NCBI RefSeq assembly: GCF_001542815.1
Contig: NZ_CP006992.1
Coordinates: 5,027,501 to 5,091,500, forward strand
Length of the DNA stretch: 64,000 bases
From: Methylobacterium sp. AMS5
GTDB lineage: Bacteria; Pseudomonadota; Alphaproteobacteria; Rhizobiales; Beijerinckiaceae
Reading direction: 5' to 3'
The position numbers and the translations under genes are program-made. This document shows positions 1 through 9,470 of the stretch, piece after piece (the first letter of the stretch is position 1; each line of letters begins with the position of its first letter). The notes beneath the pieces were generated by a model. It was given only the letters and a program-made list of their open reading frames with translations, was not told where the DNA came from and ran no database searches.

Positions 1-14
1 CGTTGGTCGAGCAT
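1..14 (-). CDS. Start of a downstream gene, probably the RND efflux permease (partial)
   Basis: An ATG on the minus strand lies 2 bases beyond the stop codon of the membrane fusion protein gene and opens a frame that leaves the window after four codons (M-L-D-Q). Adaptor genes of this family are normally followed directly by their RND permease gene, so that identity is inferred from context only. Nothing of the protein itself is visible. Confidence 0.35.
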
Positions 15-16
15 GC

Positions 17-1129
17 TCAATCGTCGTCCGCATCCGAGGACTGGATCTGCCCCTTCAGCTCCTCGGAAAGGACCGCCTGCGGCCCGGTCACGACGATCTC
101 CGCCTCCGGCCCGAGATCGTCCACGACGTAGGCGTCGGCCGAGATCGGTGCGTCGGCCCGGAGGGGATGGCGCGCAAAGGCGTCGTCGCCGACGCTCCGG
201 TAGATCCAGGCGCCGCCCTGCCAGTGCACCACGGCGCTTTCCGGCACGGCGATGCCGGTGGTCTCACGCTCCGAGGTCAGGAAGGCGAGCGTGCTCATGC
301 CCGGAAGCAGCCCGCTATCGCCGGCCACGGTGTAGAAGTAGCTGACGCCCTGGATGCGCTGGTCGGTCCGGGTCGCGGGCGAGACGTAGCGCAGCGCGAC
401 GCGCTCGCTCTGCGGCGGCACCTCGGCATGGGCCGTGCCGGGCGGTGCCCTCAGGGTCTCGCCGGGCGGCAGCGTCACCTGCACCAGGAAGTCGGTGCGC
501 TCGATCAGCCGGGTGATGACGGGCGAGCGCTCGATGATCGCCCGCCCGATCACCGTGCCCCATTCCTGCTGCGCCGTGGCCGCGAGCGTCCGGACCTGCG
601 ACTGCGCCGCGGCGAGCGCCGCCTCGTCGGTGCGGAACGTGCCCTCCGCCGTCTCCAGCTGTACCTGCGTCGCGTACTGGCCGAGGCTGCGCGCCCGGCT
701 GTAGGCGGCGCGCGAGACTTCCGCCTTGGCTTCGGCGGTCTGCAACTGCGCCCTGGCGCTGGCGTAGCTGTTGGTGAGCTCCGTGACCCGCGCGAGATCG
801 AGGACCGAGCCGAAGGCCTGGACCTCGATGCGGTGGGGCATCCGCTTGTGGCGCGCCGTCGCGATGCCGATCCGCGCCTGCTCCGCATCGGTCAGCCGCA
901 CGACCGCCTGACCGCCTTCCACCGCGACCCGCGATGGCGGGGGGCTCGGTGCGGCCGGCAGCTGATGCGCCGCGGGCGTCGTCACCCCGGACAACCGATC
1001 ATGCAGGTCCGAGAGGATGGGGCCGGCCTTCACGCGCAAGCCGATGCCGGCTTCGGTCAGCATGAGCGCTCCAAGCGCACCCGCGCCGAGCGCCAGCCCC
1101 ACGGGCAGGACGACCCGCCGCATCACCAC
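17..1129 (-). CDS. RND efflux periplasmic adaptor (HlyD/membrane fusion protein)
   Basis: A 370-residue protein with an N-terminal membrane anchor (about residues 5-25, VVLPVGLALGAGALGALML). A coiled-coil hairpin follows at about residues 115-190, rich in Ala, Gln and Glu, and then beta-barrel segments (ERTDFLVQVTLPPGE, ...GVSYFYTVAGDSGLLPGM) and a C-terminal membrane-proximal part (VPESAVVHWQGGAWIYR). This is the plan of adaptors that bridge an inner-membrane RND pump to an outer-membrane channel. The next start codon sits 2 bases after its stop, which suggests an operon with the pump gene outside the window. No metal-binding His/Met cluster marks it as a metal exporter, so the substrate is unknown. 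The start is the first ATG; an in-frame ATG two codons later is also possible. Confidence 0.85.
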   Translation of the reverse strand: MVMRRVVLPVGLALGAGALGALMLTEAGIGLRVKAGPILSDLHDRLSGVTTPAAHQLPAAPSPPPSRVAVEGGQAVVRLTDAEQARIGIATARHKRMPHRIEVQAFGSVLDLARVTELTNSYASARAQLQTAEAKAEVSRAAYSRARSLGQYATQVQLETAEGTFRTDEAALAAAQSQVRTLAATAQQEWGTVIGRAIIERSPVITRLIERTDFLVQVTLPPGETLRAPPGTAHAEVPPQSERVALRYVSPATRTDQRIQGVSYFYTVAGDSGLLPGMSTLAFLTSERETTGIAVPESAVVHWQGGAWIYRSVGDDAFARHPLRADAPISADAYVVDDLGPEAEIVVTGPQAVLSEELKGQIQSSDADDD

Positions 1130-1341
1130 GCCTCCACTGCCCTCGCGTTCTCTGCGCGATTTGCCACTTTTGCCCGGTTTGTTCGGCGTGGTCTACCTGG
1201 TTCTCGCGGACCGATCCGCTTGGAACGGGACATGTGCCGTGACATCGGCAAAAAGCGCGCCCGGCCGGCGCGGTGAACCTGCCCTCCGGCCCGATGTGGC
1301 TCTCCGGTACTGGACAGGCCGTCGCAATCCGCCGATGACGG

Positions 1342-1785
1342 ATGACCTGTCCAAGAGAGTCGTTGAGAGCCGTGCGCGCGGTGAAGAAGTTTCTGAAGAA
1401 GCCGAGTCTGTCGGCGCTGACGACGCGGCGAGCGCCGTCCTCGATCGTTCGCACCCCGCTGCCGGGCTTCGATCCGATCTATTACCTGTACTGGTATCCG
1501 GACGTCCGCGCGTTCCCGCAGGGGCCGCTGGTCCATTACATCCATTACGGTTGGCGCGAGGGACGCGATCCGAGCGCCGGCTTCAGCGGCGAGGGCTATT
1601 TGAAGGCCAATCCGGACGTGCGCGAGAGCGGCTGCAATCCGCTTGTGCATTTCGTCGAATGCGGCCTCGCCGAGGGCCGGAGGGGCTGGCAGAAGAATCC
1701 GGACGCGCCGCCGCCGAAGCCGCATCCGATGGATTACCAGTCGGGCAAGCTCCTGCCGCCGCCGGCCCGCCCTGCCGGCGGCTGA
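1342..1785 (+). CDS. Small protein made of FDxxYYLxxYPDV / YLxxNPDV repeats
   Basis: A 147-residue protein with two copies of a short module: FDPIYYLYWYPDVR...PLVHYIHYGWREGRDP, then FSGEGYLKANPDVRES...PLVHFVECGLAEGR. The same tandem module usually occurs next to glycosyltransferase or sulfotransferase domains in polysaccharide-related proteins. Here it stands alone, with a basic N-terminus and a Pro-rich tail, no signal peptide and no transmembrane segment. The function is unknown; a role with surface polysaccharide or as a binding adaptor is inference from domain company elsewhere. The start is uncertain because no good ribosome binding site is seen; a later in-frame start would still keep both repeats. 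Confidence 0.7.
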   Translation: MTCPRESLRAVRAVKKFLKKPSLSALTTRRAPSSIVRTPLPGFDPIYYLYWYPDVRAFPQGPLVHYIHYGWREGRDPSAGFSGEGYLKANPDVRESGCNPLVHFVECGLAEGRRGWQKNPDAPPPKPHPMDYQSGKLLPPPARPAGG

Positions 1786-1887
1786 GGCCTACAACGGAGC
1801 CGGTCTGCGAACCCGATCCCGTTGACGCGTGGGGCCGGCTGTGGCTGTAGGCCCCACTGCCTCCCCGTTTGATTGAGAATCTCCGTG

Positions 1888-2409
1888 ATGTCCGAAGGCG
1901 ATACGCTGGCCAAGGCCCTGGCCGATGTCCGGCAGCGGATGACCGATCTCCAAGCAGAGTACGACCGTGTCTCCGGGGAGCTGACCAAGCTCCGGGCCGC
2001 GGAGAAGTCCCTCGCTTCCATCGTGGAGGGCGGCCCCTCGGAGGCGGTCACGAGCGGACGCGGCGCGGTCGCACCGGCGTTTCCGGGTGAGGCGCGTTCG
2101 GCGCGCGGCGGCGGGCGGGGCAGCCGCGGCCCGCGGGCCAACTCGGCCAAGGGGCGGCTGAAGGCTCTCCTGGAGGAGGCCGGGCCGCAGGGCCTGTCGC
2201 ATGCCGAGATCGCGCGGCGCCTGCCCGATGTCGCGCCCAACACGCTCAACACCTATCTCAGCGTCATGGCCAATAGCGGCGAGGCGGTGCGCCGAGGCGA
2301 CTTCTACGCGGCTGGAACCCCCCGCCCCGCCTCCGACGAGGCGCGGGAGGACGAGGCGGACGGGCACGAGCCGGATGACGGGGACGAGGAGTCCGGCGCG
2401 GCGGAGTGA
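1888..2409 (+). CDS. Coiled-coil plus winged-helix-like protein, unknown function
   Basis: A 173-residue protein. The N-terminal 50 residues form an amphipathic, probably coiled-coil helix (LADVRQRMTDLQAEYDRVSG). A Gly/Arg-rich linker follows. Residues about 90-145 look like a winged helix-turn-helix (RLKALLEEAGPQGLSHAEIA...VAPNTLNTYLSVMANSGEAV). The C-terminus is strongly acidic. A frame extension to a TTG at 1873 exists, but the ATG at 1888 fits the start of the helix better. The gene converges on the quinoprotein gene with only 12 bases between stop codons. DNA binding is inferred from the fold pattern alone. Confidence 0.65.
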   Translation: MSEGDTLAKALADVRQRMTDLQAEYDRVSGELTKLRAAEKSLASIVEGGPSEAVTSGRGAVAPAFPGEARSARGGGRGSRGPRANSAKGRLKALLEEAGPQGLSHAEIARRLPDVAPNTLNTYLSVMANSGEAVRRGDFYAAGTPRPASDEAREDEADGHEPDDGDEESGAAE

Positions 2410-2421
2410 GGCGGGTGCCCG

Positions 2422-4260
2422 CTACTCGGGCAGCGCGAACACCACGAGCGCGTCGCCCGTGCCGAAGCCGGACGCCTTGGTGAAGGAGGCGCCGCCCGCG
2501 GCGACGGCCACGTATTGGCGGCCTTCGACGGTGTAGGTGACCGGCGGTCCGCCGATTCCCGCCCCGCACTGGAAGCGCCAGAGGATCTCGCCGGTCTTCG
2601 CGTCGTGCGCGTCGAGATGCCCGTCTTCCTCGCCTGAGAAGACCAGGCCGCCCGCCGTGGCGAGGGTGCCACCGGAGAGCCGGCTGCCCGCCTTGCGCGA
2701 CCATGCCACTGCTCCGCCCTGCGCGAGATCGACCGCGGTCAGTGTCGAGAAGGTCGGCTCTCCTTTCGCCTCCCCTGTCTCGGTGTAGCGGATCTCGCCG
2801 CGTCCGCCTGCGGCCGGCGCGGTCTTCACCGTGTAGGTCGCCGCGCCGTGCCGCACCTGGGCGAAGGCGAGGCCGCTGCCCGCATCGTAGGCCACCGGAT
2901 GCCAGGAGACCGCACCGAGGGGGCCGGGGCTGACCACCGTGCCTTCCGGGCTCGGGGGCACGAACAGGTTCTTGTGGGTGATGAGCGGGGCGGATTTGGC
3001 GAGGAGCCGCCCGTCGGCGCGGTCGTGGACATAAATCCAGCCGAGCTTGCTCGCCTGCGCCACCGCCTTCACCACGCCCTTCTCGGTCGGGTAGTCGAGG
3101 AGGAAGGGCGGGCTCGCCACGTCGTAGCCCCACTGCTCGTGCGGCACCTGCTGGAAGTGCCAGCGCAAGCTGCCGGTCTTCACATCAAGGGCGACGAGAC
3201 CCATCGTGTAGAGGTTGTCGCCGGGGCGCGTCAGGCCGAAATTCTGCGGCGCCGGATTGCCGGTGCCGAGATAGATCAGCCCGAGATCGGCATCGTAGGC
3301 CGGCGTCATCCAGAGCGAGCCGCCGCCGACCTTCCACGCTTCCCGGTGCTCGGGGGCGGCGGCCTTCTCCGCGGCGATGTCGCGGTGGAGCGGGATTCCG
3401 TCCGCTGTCTTCTCCGCGAAGCCACCCTCCCAGCCGTCAGCCTTGGTGACGTACCAGCGCCAGCGCTCCTCGCCGGTCTTCGCGTCGTAGGCGGCGAGCC
3501 AGCCGCGACGGCCATAGCCGCCTTCGATCCCGACCACCGCGCCGCCGTCGAGCCCGCCCTTCTCGTCCTCGACATGGAGGCCGTAGCCCGCCCCCGTCAC
3601 GCCGACGATGACGAGGCCGTCGGCCACCAGCGGCGGCATCTTGAAGCCCAGGCGGCTCGAGCCCTGGACCGGCTTGTCGCCGAGGCTCGCCGCGAGCGCC
3701 GAGGCGGTCTCGGTCTCGCCCTCCTCCGGTCGCACCGCCTCGCGGTCCCAGACCAGCCGGCCGGTCTTCGCGTCGAGGGCGATCACGCGCCCGTCCATGG
3801 TCGCCTCGAAGACGAGGCCGCCCGCGACCGCCACGCCCCGGTTCGAAGGCGGCCCGAAGATTTTCTCCGTGCGCGCCCTGTGGGTGTAGGTCCACAGCGT
3901 CTTGCCGGATTTCGCGTCCAGCGCCGCGACGTGGTTGCCCGTGGTGGAGACGTACATCACGCCCTCGATCACCACCGGCTCGGCCTGGAAGTAGCCGGTG
4001 ACGCCGGTCTGGAAGATCCAAGCCGGGCGCAGGCGGCCGACATTGCCGCGGTCGATCTGTGCCAACGGCGAATGATGGGTGTTGCTGGCGTCGCGTCCGA
4101 AGGCCGGCCAGTCGCCGGACGGTCGGACCGTCTCCTGCGTGGATGCGTGCGCCGTCGGCAGTAGATTCGCCGCAAGGAACAGCAGGGCGGCAAGGCCGGC
4201 GCGTCCCCGATTCGGATGCGAGCGCCGGCGCTCGGCAAGCGTCTTCGTGCGGCGTGTCAC
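2422..4260 (-). CDS. PQQ-dependent dehydrogenase-like beta-propeller protein, atypical active site
   Basis: A 612-residue quinoprotein of the methanol/ethanol dehydrogenase family, with a signal peptide (GLAALLFLAANLLPTAHA) and propeller repeats of the type VAALDAKSGKTLW and VIALDAKTGRLVWD. The GTG start at 4260 is preferred over longer frames because GGGAG lies 7 bases upstream and the signal peptide follows. Two hallmarks are changed. The vicinal Cys pair before NRGVA is replaced by Gly-Pro-Pro-Ser (residues 136-139). The W-D-F-A segment holding the catalytic Asp303 of methanol dehydrogenase reads W-G-Y-D (377-380), so Asp is absent at the catalytic position but present two residues later, where lanthanide enzymes carry an extra Asp. 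GTGNPAP and RPGDN are kept. There is no cytochrome domain. It is periplasmic; the substrate is unknown. Confidence 0.85.
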   Translation of the reverse strand: MTRRTKTLAERRRSHPNRGRAGLAALLFLAANLLPTAHASTQETVRPSGDWPAFGRDASNTHHSPLAQIDRGNVGRLRPAWIFQTGVTGYFQAEPVVIEGVMYVSTTGNHVAALDAKSGKTLWTYTHRARTEKIFGPPSNRGVAVAGGLVFEATMDGRVIALDAKTGRLVWDREAVRPEEGETETASALAASLGDKPVQGSSRLGFKMPPLVADGLVIVGVTGAGYGLHVEDEKGGLDGGAVVGIEGGYGRRGWLAAYDAKTGEERWRWYVTKADGWEGGFAEKTADGIPLHRDIAAEKAAAPEHREAWKVGGGSLWMTPAYDADLGLIYLGTGNPAPQNFGLTRPGDNLYTMGLVALDVKTGSLRWHFQQVPHEQWGYDVASPPFLLDYPTEKGVVKAVAQASKLGWIYVHDRADGRLLAKSAPLITHKNLFVPPSPEGTVVSPGPLGAVSWHPVAYDAGSGLAFAQVRHGAATYTVKTAPAAGGRGEIRYTETGEAKGEPTFSTLTAVDLAQGGAVAWSRKAGSRLSGGTLATAGGLVFSGEEDGHLDAHDAKTGEILWRFQCGAGIGGPPVTYTVEGRQYVAVAAGGASFTKASGFGTGDALVVFALPE

Positions 4261-4450
4261 TCTGCTTCTCCCGTGCTTCGCTTCTTGGTTACGGCGGGGC
4301 GGCGATCCTGTCGAACGGCGAAAGCGCTTTGGCCGCACGACTTTCTCGGACCCAACATCCGTCTGCGTGGTTCTTCCATCACAGACCGACCGCCGGCCTG
4401 CGCGACGGGCACCCGAGCGGCGGTTCCATCACTCGATACGTGAGGACTTG

Positions 4451-4720
4451 ATGCGAACCCTGATCCTGGCCGCGACGCTGGCCTTTGCCGGCCCGGCCTT
4501 CGCCCAGACCACGGCACCGACGGCGCCCCAGTCCGGTGCACCCGTGGCGGGTGGCCAGAACAACACCGGTGCCGATACGAACGTCACCATCCCGCGCGGC
4601 AGCACCGGGGCGGACACGGTGCAGACCAATTCGGCCGCGGGCGGCAATGCCAACCAGCCCTCGCGCGCCGTGCCGCAGGGCAGCGGCGGCGGCGGAAGCG
4701 GCAGCGGCGGGGGCAACTGA
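4451..4720 (+). CDS. Small exported Gly/Asn/Thr-rich protein
   Basis: An 89-residue protein with a clear signal peptide (MRTLILAATLAFAGPAFAQ, cleavage after A-F-A). A low-complexity mature part follows, ending in a Gly/Ser tail. GAGGAC lies 5 bases before the ATG. It is divergent from the quinoprotein gene with 190 bases between the starts. No domain is recognised; a periplasmic or secreted location is inferred from the signal peptide. Confidence 0.6.
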   Translation: MRTLILAATLAFAGPAFAQTTAPTAPQSGAPVAGGQNNTGADTNVTIPRGSTGADTVQTNSAAGGNANQPSRAVPQGSGGGGSGSGGGN

Positions 4721-4765
4721 TCCGCGAACACTTGAGCCGGGGCCGGTTCTCGTGCCGAGCCCGGT

Positions 4766-5911
4766 TCACCCGCGTGGCGCCATCCGCAGCTCGAACTGGG
4801 CGCCCTTGCCCGGCCTCAGCGTCAAGGTGCCATCGAGCTGTCGGGAAAGATTGCTGACGACGCGCATCCCGAGGCTCGCACGTGTTTTCAGCGGGTCGAA
4901 GCCCGGTGGCAGGCCGATGCCGTCGTCGCAGACCGAGACGGTGAGTCCGCCATCCTCGCGCATGACGGCTTCGACGCGGATCTCGCCGTGTCCGTCGGGA
5001 TAGGCATACTTGATGGCGTTGGTGACGAGTTCGTTCACGAAGAGGCCGAGCGGAATTGCGAGATCGGCCGGCATGGTCACCGTCTCTGCGCGGCAGATCA
5101 AGGCATGGGCGCCCGCCGTCTCCGTGAGCTTTTCGCACAAGGCTTCGAGGAAGCCGGCCACGTCGATGCGCGTGAGGTCGGGCTGACGCCAGAGCTGGTC
5201 GTGGACCTGGGCCACCGCCTCGACGCGGGCCCGCGCGTCGGCAAGAGCGCTTTTCACGTCCTCGTTGTCGGTGCCGCGCGCCTGAAGCGCGAGAAGCCCC
5301 GCGACCACGGCGAGGCTGTTCTTGACCCGGTGGCTCATCTCGCGGCTCAGCAGGTCCTGCCGCTCCAGGGCGACCTTGAGCTGAGCCTCCGAGCGCTGCC
5401 GCTCGATCGCGCTGCCGAGCAGGTTGGCAAAGCCCTGCATGAAGGCGATGTCGGCAGGGCCGAACATGCCCTCGCGGGTATCATCCACCTCCAGGACGCC
5501 GTAATGCCCCTCGCGGTTGGTGATGAGCACGTTCACCGCACGGCGGATGCCATGGCTCGCCATCAGCTCCGGCGTGCGGAAGCGGGTCTCGTTCTCCAGA
5601 TGGTTGGAGATGACGGGGCGGCCGGTCTTCAGGGCATAGCCCGCGGGCGAGGCGAGGTCGGCACCGACGATGGCCCGCCCGATACAATCCGGCTCCCAGC
5701 CGACGCCTGCGCAGACGAGCAGCATGTCCTGCGCCGGCTGATATTCGAGTGCCTTGCAGAACTGCGCGTCCATGCCCTCGGCGCAGAGTTCGGTCGCCCG
5801 CTGCAGCAGAGGCAGAAGTTCGGTTGCGCGCAGGGCCTCGACGCCGAAATCGGACAGGATCGCCTGCTGGCGCAACCGGAGGTCCAGAACCTCCGGTGAG
5901 ATCTCGGTCAT
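4766..5911 (-). CDS. GAF-domain sensor histidine kinase (HisKA_2 type), cytoplasmic
   Basis: A 381-residue protein. It has an N-terminal GAF sensor domain (about residues 25-170), a HisKA_2 phosphoacceptor region (SREMSHRVKNSLAVVAGLL) and a HATPase with an N-box (LFVNELVTNAIKYA), then the DDGIGLPPG and GLGM-like ATP lid (ASLGMRVV). There is no transmembrane segment. Kinases of this class are common in alphaproteobacterial light and general-stress signalling, often without an adjacent response regulator, and none is adjacent here. The start at 5911 (MTEISPEVL) is chosen over a 44-codon longer frame because homology to the domain begins just after it and AGAGACG lies upstream. Confidence 0.85.
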   Translation of the reverse strand: MTEISPEVLDLRLRQQAILSDFGVEALRATELLPLLQRATELCAEGMDAQFCKALEYQPAQDMLLVCAGVGWEPDCIGRAIVGADLASPAGYALKTGRPVISNHLENETRFRTPELMASHGIRRAVNVLITNREGHYGVLEVDDTREGMFGPADIAFMQGFANLLGSAIERQRSEAQLKVALERQDLLSREMSHRVKNSLAVVAGLLALQARGTDNEDVKSALADARARVEAVAQVHDQLWRQPDLTRIDVAGFLEALCEKLTETAGAHALICRAETVTMPADLAIPLGLFVNELVTNAIKYAYPDGHGEIRVEAVMREDGGLTVSVCDDGIGLPPGFDPLKTRASLGMRVVSNLSRQLDGTLTLRPGKGAQFELRMAPRG

Positions 5912-6108
5912 GCGGTCGTCTCTGGGTTCCCGAAATGCGGGCTCACGCGCGAACGATGCGCGGTTGCAGACGACGGTGTCGGCAATGTGGGAAGGTTGGG
6001 TGCGCGGAGGACAAAGGAAAGACTGGCGCGGGCGGAAAGGCACGATCGCATCGCGCCTTCCCTCCGTAAATGCGATCGATGGAAATTCGCGGACGCGCCG
6101 CGTTCCGC

Positions 6109-6495
6109 TCAGGGCTTGGCGTCGAGGAGCTTTTCCGCCCGGGCGACGGCCGCCTCGCAGCCTGCGGTGTCGCCCTTCTTGTCGGCCGCCAGGGCCTCTT
6201 CCATGGCCACACGAGCCTGTTGCGCGTGCTCGCCGCCCTTGCCGGCCTCGGCGGACTTCTCCGGAGATGCGGTGCCCGTGTCGGTCTGACCGCCGGTGCC
6301 GGTCTGTCCCTCGCCCTCGCGCTGGGCGGCGACGGACTTGCCGCTCGACGCGGCCGAGATCGAATCCGAGGCCTCGGACTTCGCCCGGCCGTTGAGTCCC
6401 GCGATCTTGTCCGAGCAGGGGGACGCGAGCGCCGGCCCGGCCAGCAGGATTCCGGCCAGCGACAGGCCGAGGGTGAGGCGGGCGGTGGATGTCAT
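6109..6495 (-). CDS. Small exported protein, unknown function
   Basis: A 128-residue protein with a signal peptide (LTLGLSLAGILLAGPALA). The mature part starts with a Cys (SPCSDKIAGL), followed by a Ser/Thr/Gly/Gln-rich linker and a C-terminal helical segment (ARVAMEEALAADKKGDTAGC...) with a second Cys. The two cysteines could form a disulfide. The ATG at 6495 is preferred over a start eight codons upstream because it directly begins the signal peptide. No family is recognised. Confidence 0.6.
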   Translation of the reverse strand: MTSTARLTLGLSLAGILLAGPALASPCSDKIAGLNGRAKSEASDSISAASSGKSVAAQREGEGQTGTGGQTDTGTASPEKSAEAGKGGEHAQQARVAMEEALAADKKGDTAGCEAAVARAEKLLDAKP

Positions 6496-6540
6496 GAAGG
6501 GTGGGTCCTCGTGCAACACAGATGCCTGTGAAAGTCGCGA

Positions 6541-6580
6541 GGCGCCCGAGGGTTGCCGCTTACGCCAACCCTCGGACGCC
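6541..6580 (-). terminator. Stem-loop downstream of the molybdenum hydroxylase operon
   Basis: CCGAGGGTTG (6546-6555) pairs perfectly with CAACCCTCGG (6566-6575) around a 10-base loop, and GGCG/CGCC extends the stem after one mismatch. It lies 57-96 bases past the stop of the large subunit gene. There is no clear T-run, so it may be a transcription end or an mRNA-stabilising hairpin. Confidence 0.45.
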
Positions 6581-6636
6581 TCGAATTTCGGCCGACGCCC
6601 TCCCCCGGCGAAGGAGACGAGCGTCGGCCGGCGACC

Positions 6637-8988
6637 TCAGGTGCTGAGCTGGTCGCGCAGCGGCAGTTCGCGCACCCGGCGTCCGGTGGCGGCGAAGACC
6701 GCGTTGGCGATGGCTGGCGCGACCGGGGGAACGCCCGGCTCGCCGACGCCGCCGAGCGGGCTGTTAAAGTCGTTCGAGGGTACGAGATGCACCCGCACCA
6801 CCTTCGGGGCGGCGTCGATGCGCAGAACCTCGTAGCCGTCGTAGTTGGACTGCTCGGCCCGGCCGTTCTTGAAGGTGATCTTCGAGGTGAGCGCGAGGCC
6901 CATCCCCATGACCACCGCGCCCTCCATCTGCGAGCGGACGCGCTCCGGGTTCACCTGCGGCCCGCAATCGACGGCGATGTCGATGGCGTGGACCTTCACC
7001 TGACCCTTGTCGTCCACCTCCACCTCGGCCGCGACCGCGGTGTAGGTCACGAAGCTGTAGTGGCCGGCGATGCCGAGACCCCGACCCTTCTCCAGCTTGC
7101 GGCCCCACTTGGCGCCGTCGGCCACCGTCTCGATGACGCGGCGCAGGCGGCCGGTATCGACGGGGTAGCGCTTGGGATCCTCGCCGTAGTTCCAGACGTC
7201 GCCGATCTCGGTCGGGTCGATCTTCCGGGCGGGGCCGATCAGTTCGAGAAGGTAATCCTTCGGGTCGCGGCCCGCGGCATGGGCGAGTTCGGCCACGAAG
7301 GACTGGATCGCGAAGGCGTGCGGGATGTTCGAGACCGAGCGGAACCAGCCGATCCGGGTATGGGCGCTGGCTTCCGGGTTCTCGAACCGCAGGTTCTTCA
7401 GCGCCAGCGGGTTGTTGACGAGGCCCATGCCGAGCTCGAAAGGCAGCTCGTGCTTCGGGTCGGGCGCGAAGATCGAGCCGATCGTCGGCGCCACCGAGCG
7501 GTGGAGCCACGCCACCGGCATACCCTTCTCGTCGACGCCCGCCTCGATCCGCTCGACCGAGATGGTGTGATAGTAGCTGTGCTGGATGTCGTCCTCGCGG
7601 GTCCAGACCAGCTTGACCGGCTGACCGTCCATGGCCTGCGAGCAGAGGGCGGCCTCGACCACGTAGTCGGGCTTCGACTTGCGGCCGAATCCGCCGCCGA
7701 GCAGCGTGACGTTCACCCGCACCTTGTCGGCGGGCAGGTTGAGGCGCTTGACCACCCGGTCATGGGCGGCCTGGGGCCCTTGCGTGCAGGCCCAGATCTC
7801 GCAGGCGCCATCCTTGATGCGGGCGACCGCGGCCGGCGGCTCCATCGGTGCCTGGGCGAGGTGGGGCACGAAGTACTCCGCCTCGAACTTCGCCTTGGCG
7901 GTCTTCATCGCCGCATCGACGTCGCCGGCCACGCGCACGACCTTGCCGGGCGCGCGGGCGGCCTTCTCCAGCTCCTTGCGGAAGGCGGTGGTGTCGTAGG
8001 AGGCGTTCGGGCCGTCATCCCAGGTGATCTTGAGGGCCTCGCGGCCCTTCATCGCGGCCCAGGTGTTCTTGGCGATCACCGCGATGCCGCCGAGCGGCAT
8101 GAACTCGGACGGGATCTCACCGCCCTCGATCTTGAGGATCTTGACGACGCCCGGGACTTTCTTGGCCTCGGTGTCGTCGAACGAGACGACCTTGCCGCCG
8201 TAGACCGCGGGGCGCGCGACCAAGGCATAGAGCATGCCGTCGAGCTTCACATCGAGGGCGTAGATCGCCTTGCCGGTGGTGATGTCGCGGTTGTCGATCA
8301 GGCCGATCTTACCCTTGCCGATGTAGCGGAAGGCTTCCGGCTTCTTGAGCTGCACGCTCTCGCGCGCCGGCACCGGCAGGGCGGCGGCCGCCTCGGCGAC
8401 GTCGCCGTAGCCGAGGGTACGGCCCGACTTGGCGTGGGTCAGGACGTGGTTCTCGGCCTTCACCTCACCCGCGGGCACGCCCCACTGCTTGGCGGCGGCC
8501 TGGATCAGCATCAGCCGCGCGGCAGCACCGGCATGGCGGAAGTGCTGGAAGAAGTGGCGGAGCGAGCGCGAGCCGTCGGTGTCCTGGTTGCCGAAATGAG
8601 TCTCCTCACCCCAGGCCTGGACCACCTTCACCTTCGACCAATCGGCCTCCAGCTCGTCGGCGACGGTGAAGGCGATCGAGGTGCGAACGCCCTGGCCCAT
8701 CTCGGAGCGGTGGTTGGTGACGGTGACGGTGCCGTCCTTGGCGATCGCGACGAAGACCTTCGGATCGTCGCGCCAACCGTTCGGCATGCCGTCGGCGCCG
8801 AACTTCTTCGCCTTCTGCTCCTCGGTCTGGCCCTCGTCGGCCTTGGCGCGGTCCGAGAGCGAGAGGGCGAGCACCAGGGCACCCATGCCCCCGAGGATGC
8901 CGCGGCGGCTGACATTGTCGATCCGGACCGGGCCGGCGGCGTTCTGGGAGGCGGCGAGTTCGGCCATCAGTTTTGCTTCGTGGATCAC
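6637..8988 (-). CDS. Tat-exported molybdopterin-binding hydroxylase large subunit (IorB-like)
   Basis: A 783-residue large subunit of the xanthine dehydrogenase/isoquinoline 1-oxidoreductase superfamily. A twin-arginine signal ([20 protein letters not shown]) indicates export with folded cofactor. Family motifs include [24 protein letters not shown] and [18 protein letters not shown] near the C-terminus. The GTG start at 8988 overlaps the stop of the small subunit gene (GTGA) and has GGGAG 7 bases upstream, which points to translational coupling. Enzymes of this two-subunit type oxidise aldehydes or N-heterocycles and pass electrons through the 2Fe-2S subunit, usually to a cytochrome c. No cytochrome gene is adjacent. 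The substrate cannot be read from sequence. Confidence 0.88.
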   Translation of the reverse strand: MIHEAKLMAELAASQNAAGPVRIDNVSRRGILGGMGALVLALSLSDRAKADEGQTEEQKAKKFGADGMPNGWRDDPKVFVAIAKDGTVTVTNHRSEMGQGVRTSIAFTVADELEADWSKVKVVQAWGEETHFGNQDTDGSRSLRHFFQHFRHAGAAARLMLIQAAAKQWGVPAGEVKAENHVLTHAKSGRTLGYGDVAEAAAALPVPARESVQLKKPEAFRYIGKGKIGLIDNRDITTGKAIYALDVKLDGMLYALVARPAVYGGKVVSFDDTEAKKVPGVVKILKIEGGEIPSEFMPLGGIAVIAKNTWAAMKGREALKITWDDGPNASYDTTAFRKELEKAARAPGKVVRVAGDVDAAMKTAKAKFEAEYFVPHLAQAPMEPPAAVARIKDGACEIWACTQGPQAAHDRVVKRLNLPADKVRVNVTLLGGGFGRKSKPDYVVEAALCSQAMDGQPVKLVWTREDDIQHSYYHTISVERIEAGVDEKGMPVAWLHRSVAPTIGSIFAPDPKHELPFELGMGLVNNPLALKNLRFENPEASAHTRIGWFRSVSNIPHAFAIQSFVAELAHAAGRDPKDYLLELIGPARKIDPTEIGDVWNYGEDPKRYPVDTGRLRRVIETVADGAKWGRKLEKGRGLGIAGHYSFVTYTAVAAEVEVDDKGQVKVHAIDIAVDCGPQVNPERVRSQMEGAVVMGMGLALTSKITFKNGRAEQSNYDGYEVLRIDAAPKVVRVHLVPSNDFNSPLGGVGEPGVPPVAPAIANAVFAATGRRVRELPLRDQLST

Positions 8989-9470
8989 AGGCTGTCTCCC
9001 TTGGAAGCGGGCGCCTGACCGGCAGCCTGATGGATCGCGGCGCGGATGCGCGGATAGGTGCCGCAGCGGCAGATGTTGCCGCTCATGGTCTCGTCGATCT
9101 GCTGGTCGGTCGGCTTCGGGCTGTCCTTGAGGAGGGAGGCCGCCTGCATGATCTGGCCGGTCTGGCAGTAGCCGCACTGGGCGACGTTGAGGTCGCGCCA
9201 CGCCACTTGGACCGGGTGGTTGCCGTCGGGCGAGAGCCCCTCGATCGTCGTGATCTCCTGGCCCTCCGCCGCGGAGATCGGAGTGATGCAGGACCGCGCG
9301 GCGGTGCCGCCGAGATGGACCGTGCAGGCGCCGCACTGGGCGATGCCGCAGCCGAACTTGGTGCCGGTGAGGCCGAGTTCGTCGCGCAGGTACCAGAGCA
9401 ACGGCATCTCGGGATCGCCGTCGAAGCTGCGTTCGGCTCCGTTGACCGTGAGTTTTATCATCGCTGTCAT
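8985..9470 (-). CDS. 2Fe-2S small subunit of the molybdenum hydroxylase (IorA-like)
   Basis: A 161-residue ferredoxin-like subunit. The N-terminal plant-type 2Fe-2S motif is [14 protein letters not shown] with its fourth Cys in RSCITP. The C-terminal four-helix 2Fe-2S domain carries [10 protein letters not shown] and [12 protein letters not shown]. It has no signal peptide, as expected for a subunit that rides out with the Tat-targeted large subunit. The start is taken at 9470 (M-T-A-M-I-K-L); the ATG three codons later is an alternative. It is first gene of the pair and shares a GTGA overlap with the large subunit. Confidence 0.9.
   Translation of the reverse strand: MTAMIKLTVNGAERSFDGDPEMPLLWYLRDELGLTGTKFGCGIAQCGACTVHLGGTAARSCITPISAAEGQEITTIEGLSPDGNHPVQVAWRDLNVAQCGYCQTGQIMQAASLLKDSPKPTDQQIDETMSGNICRCGTYPRIRAAIHQAAGQAPASKGDSL

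Noticed and set aside
6553..9018. An 821-codon plus-strand open frame opposite the molybdenum hydroxylase
   Set aside because: Antisense to a protein with complete family motifs; the frame is a by-product of GC-rich codon usage.
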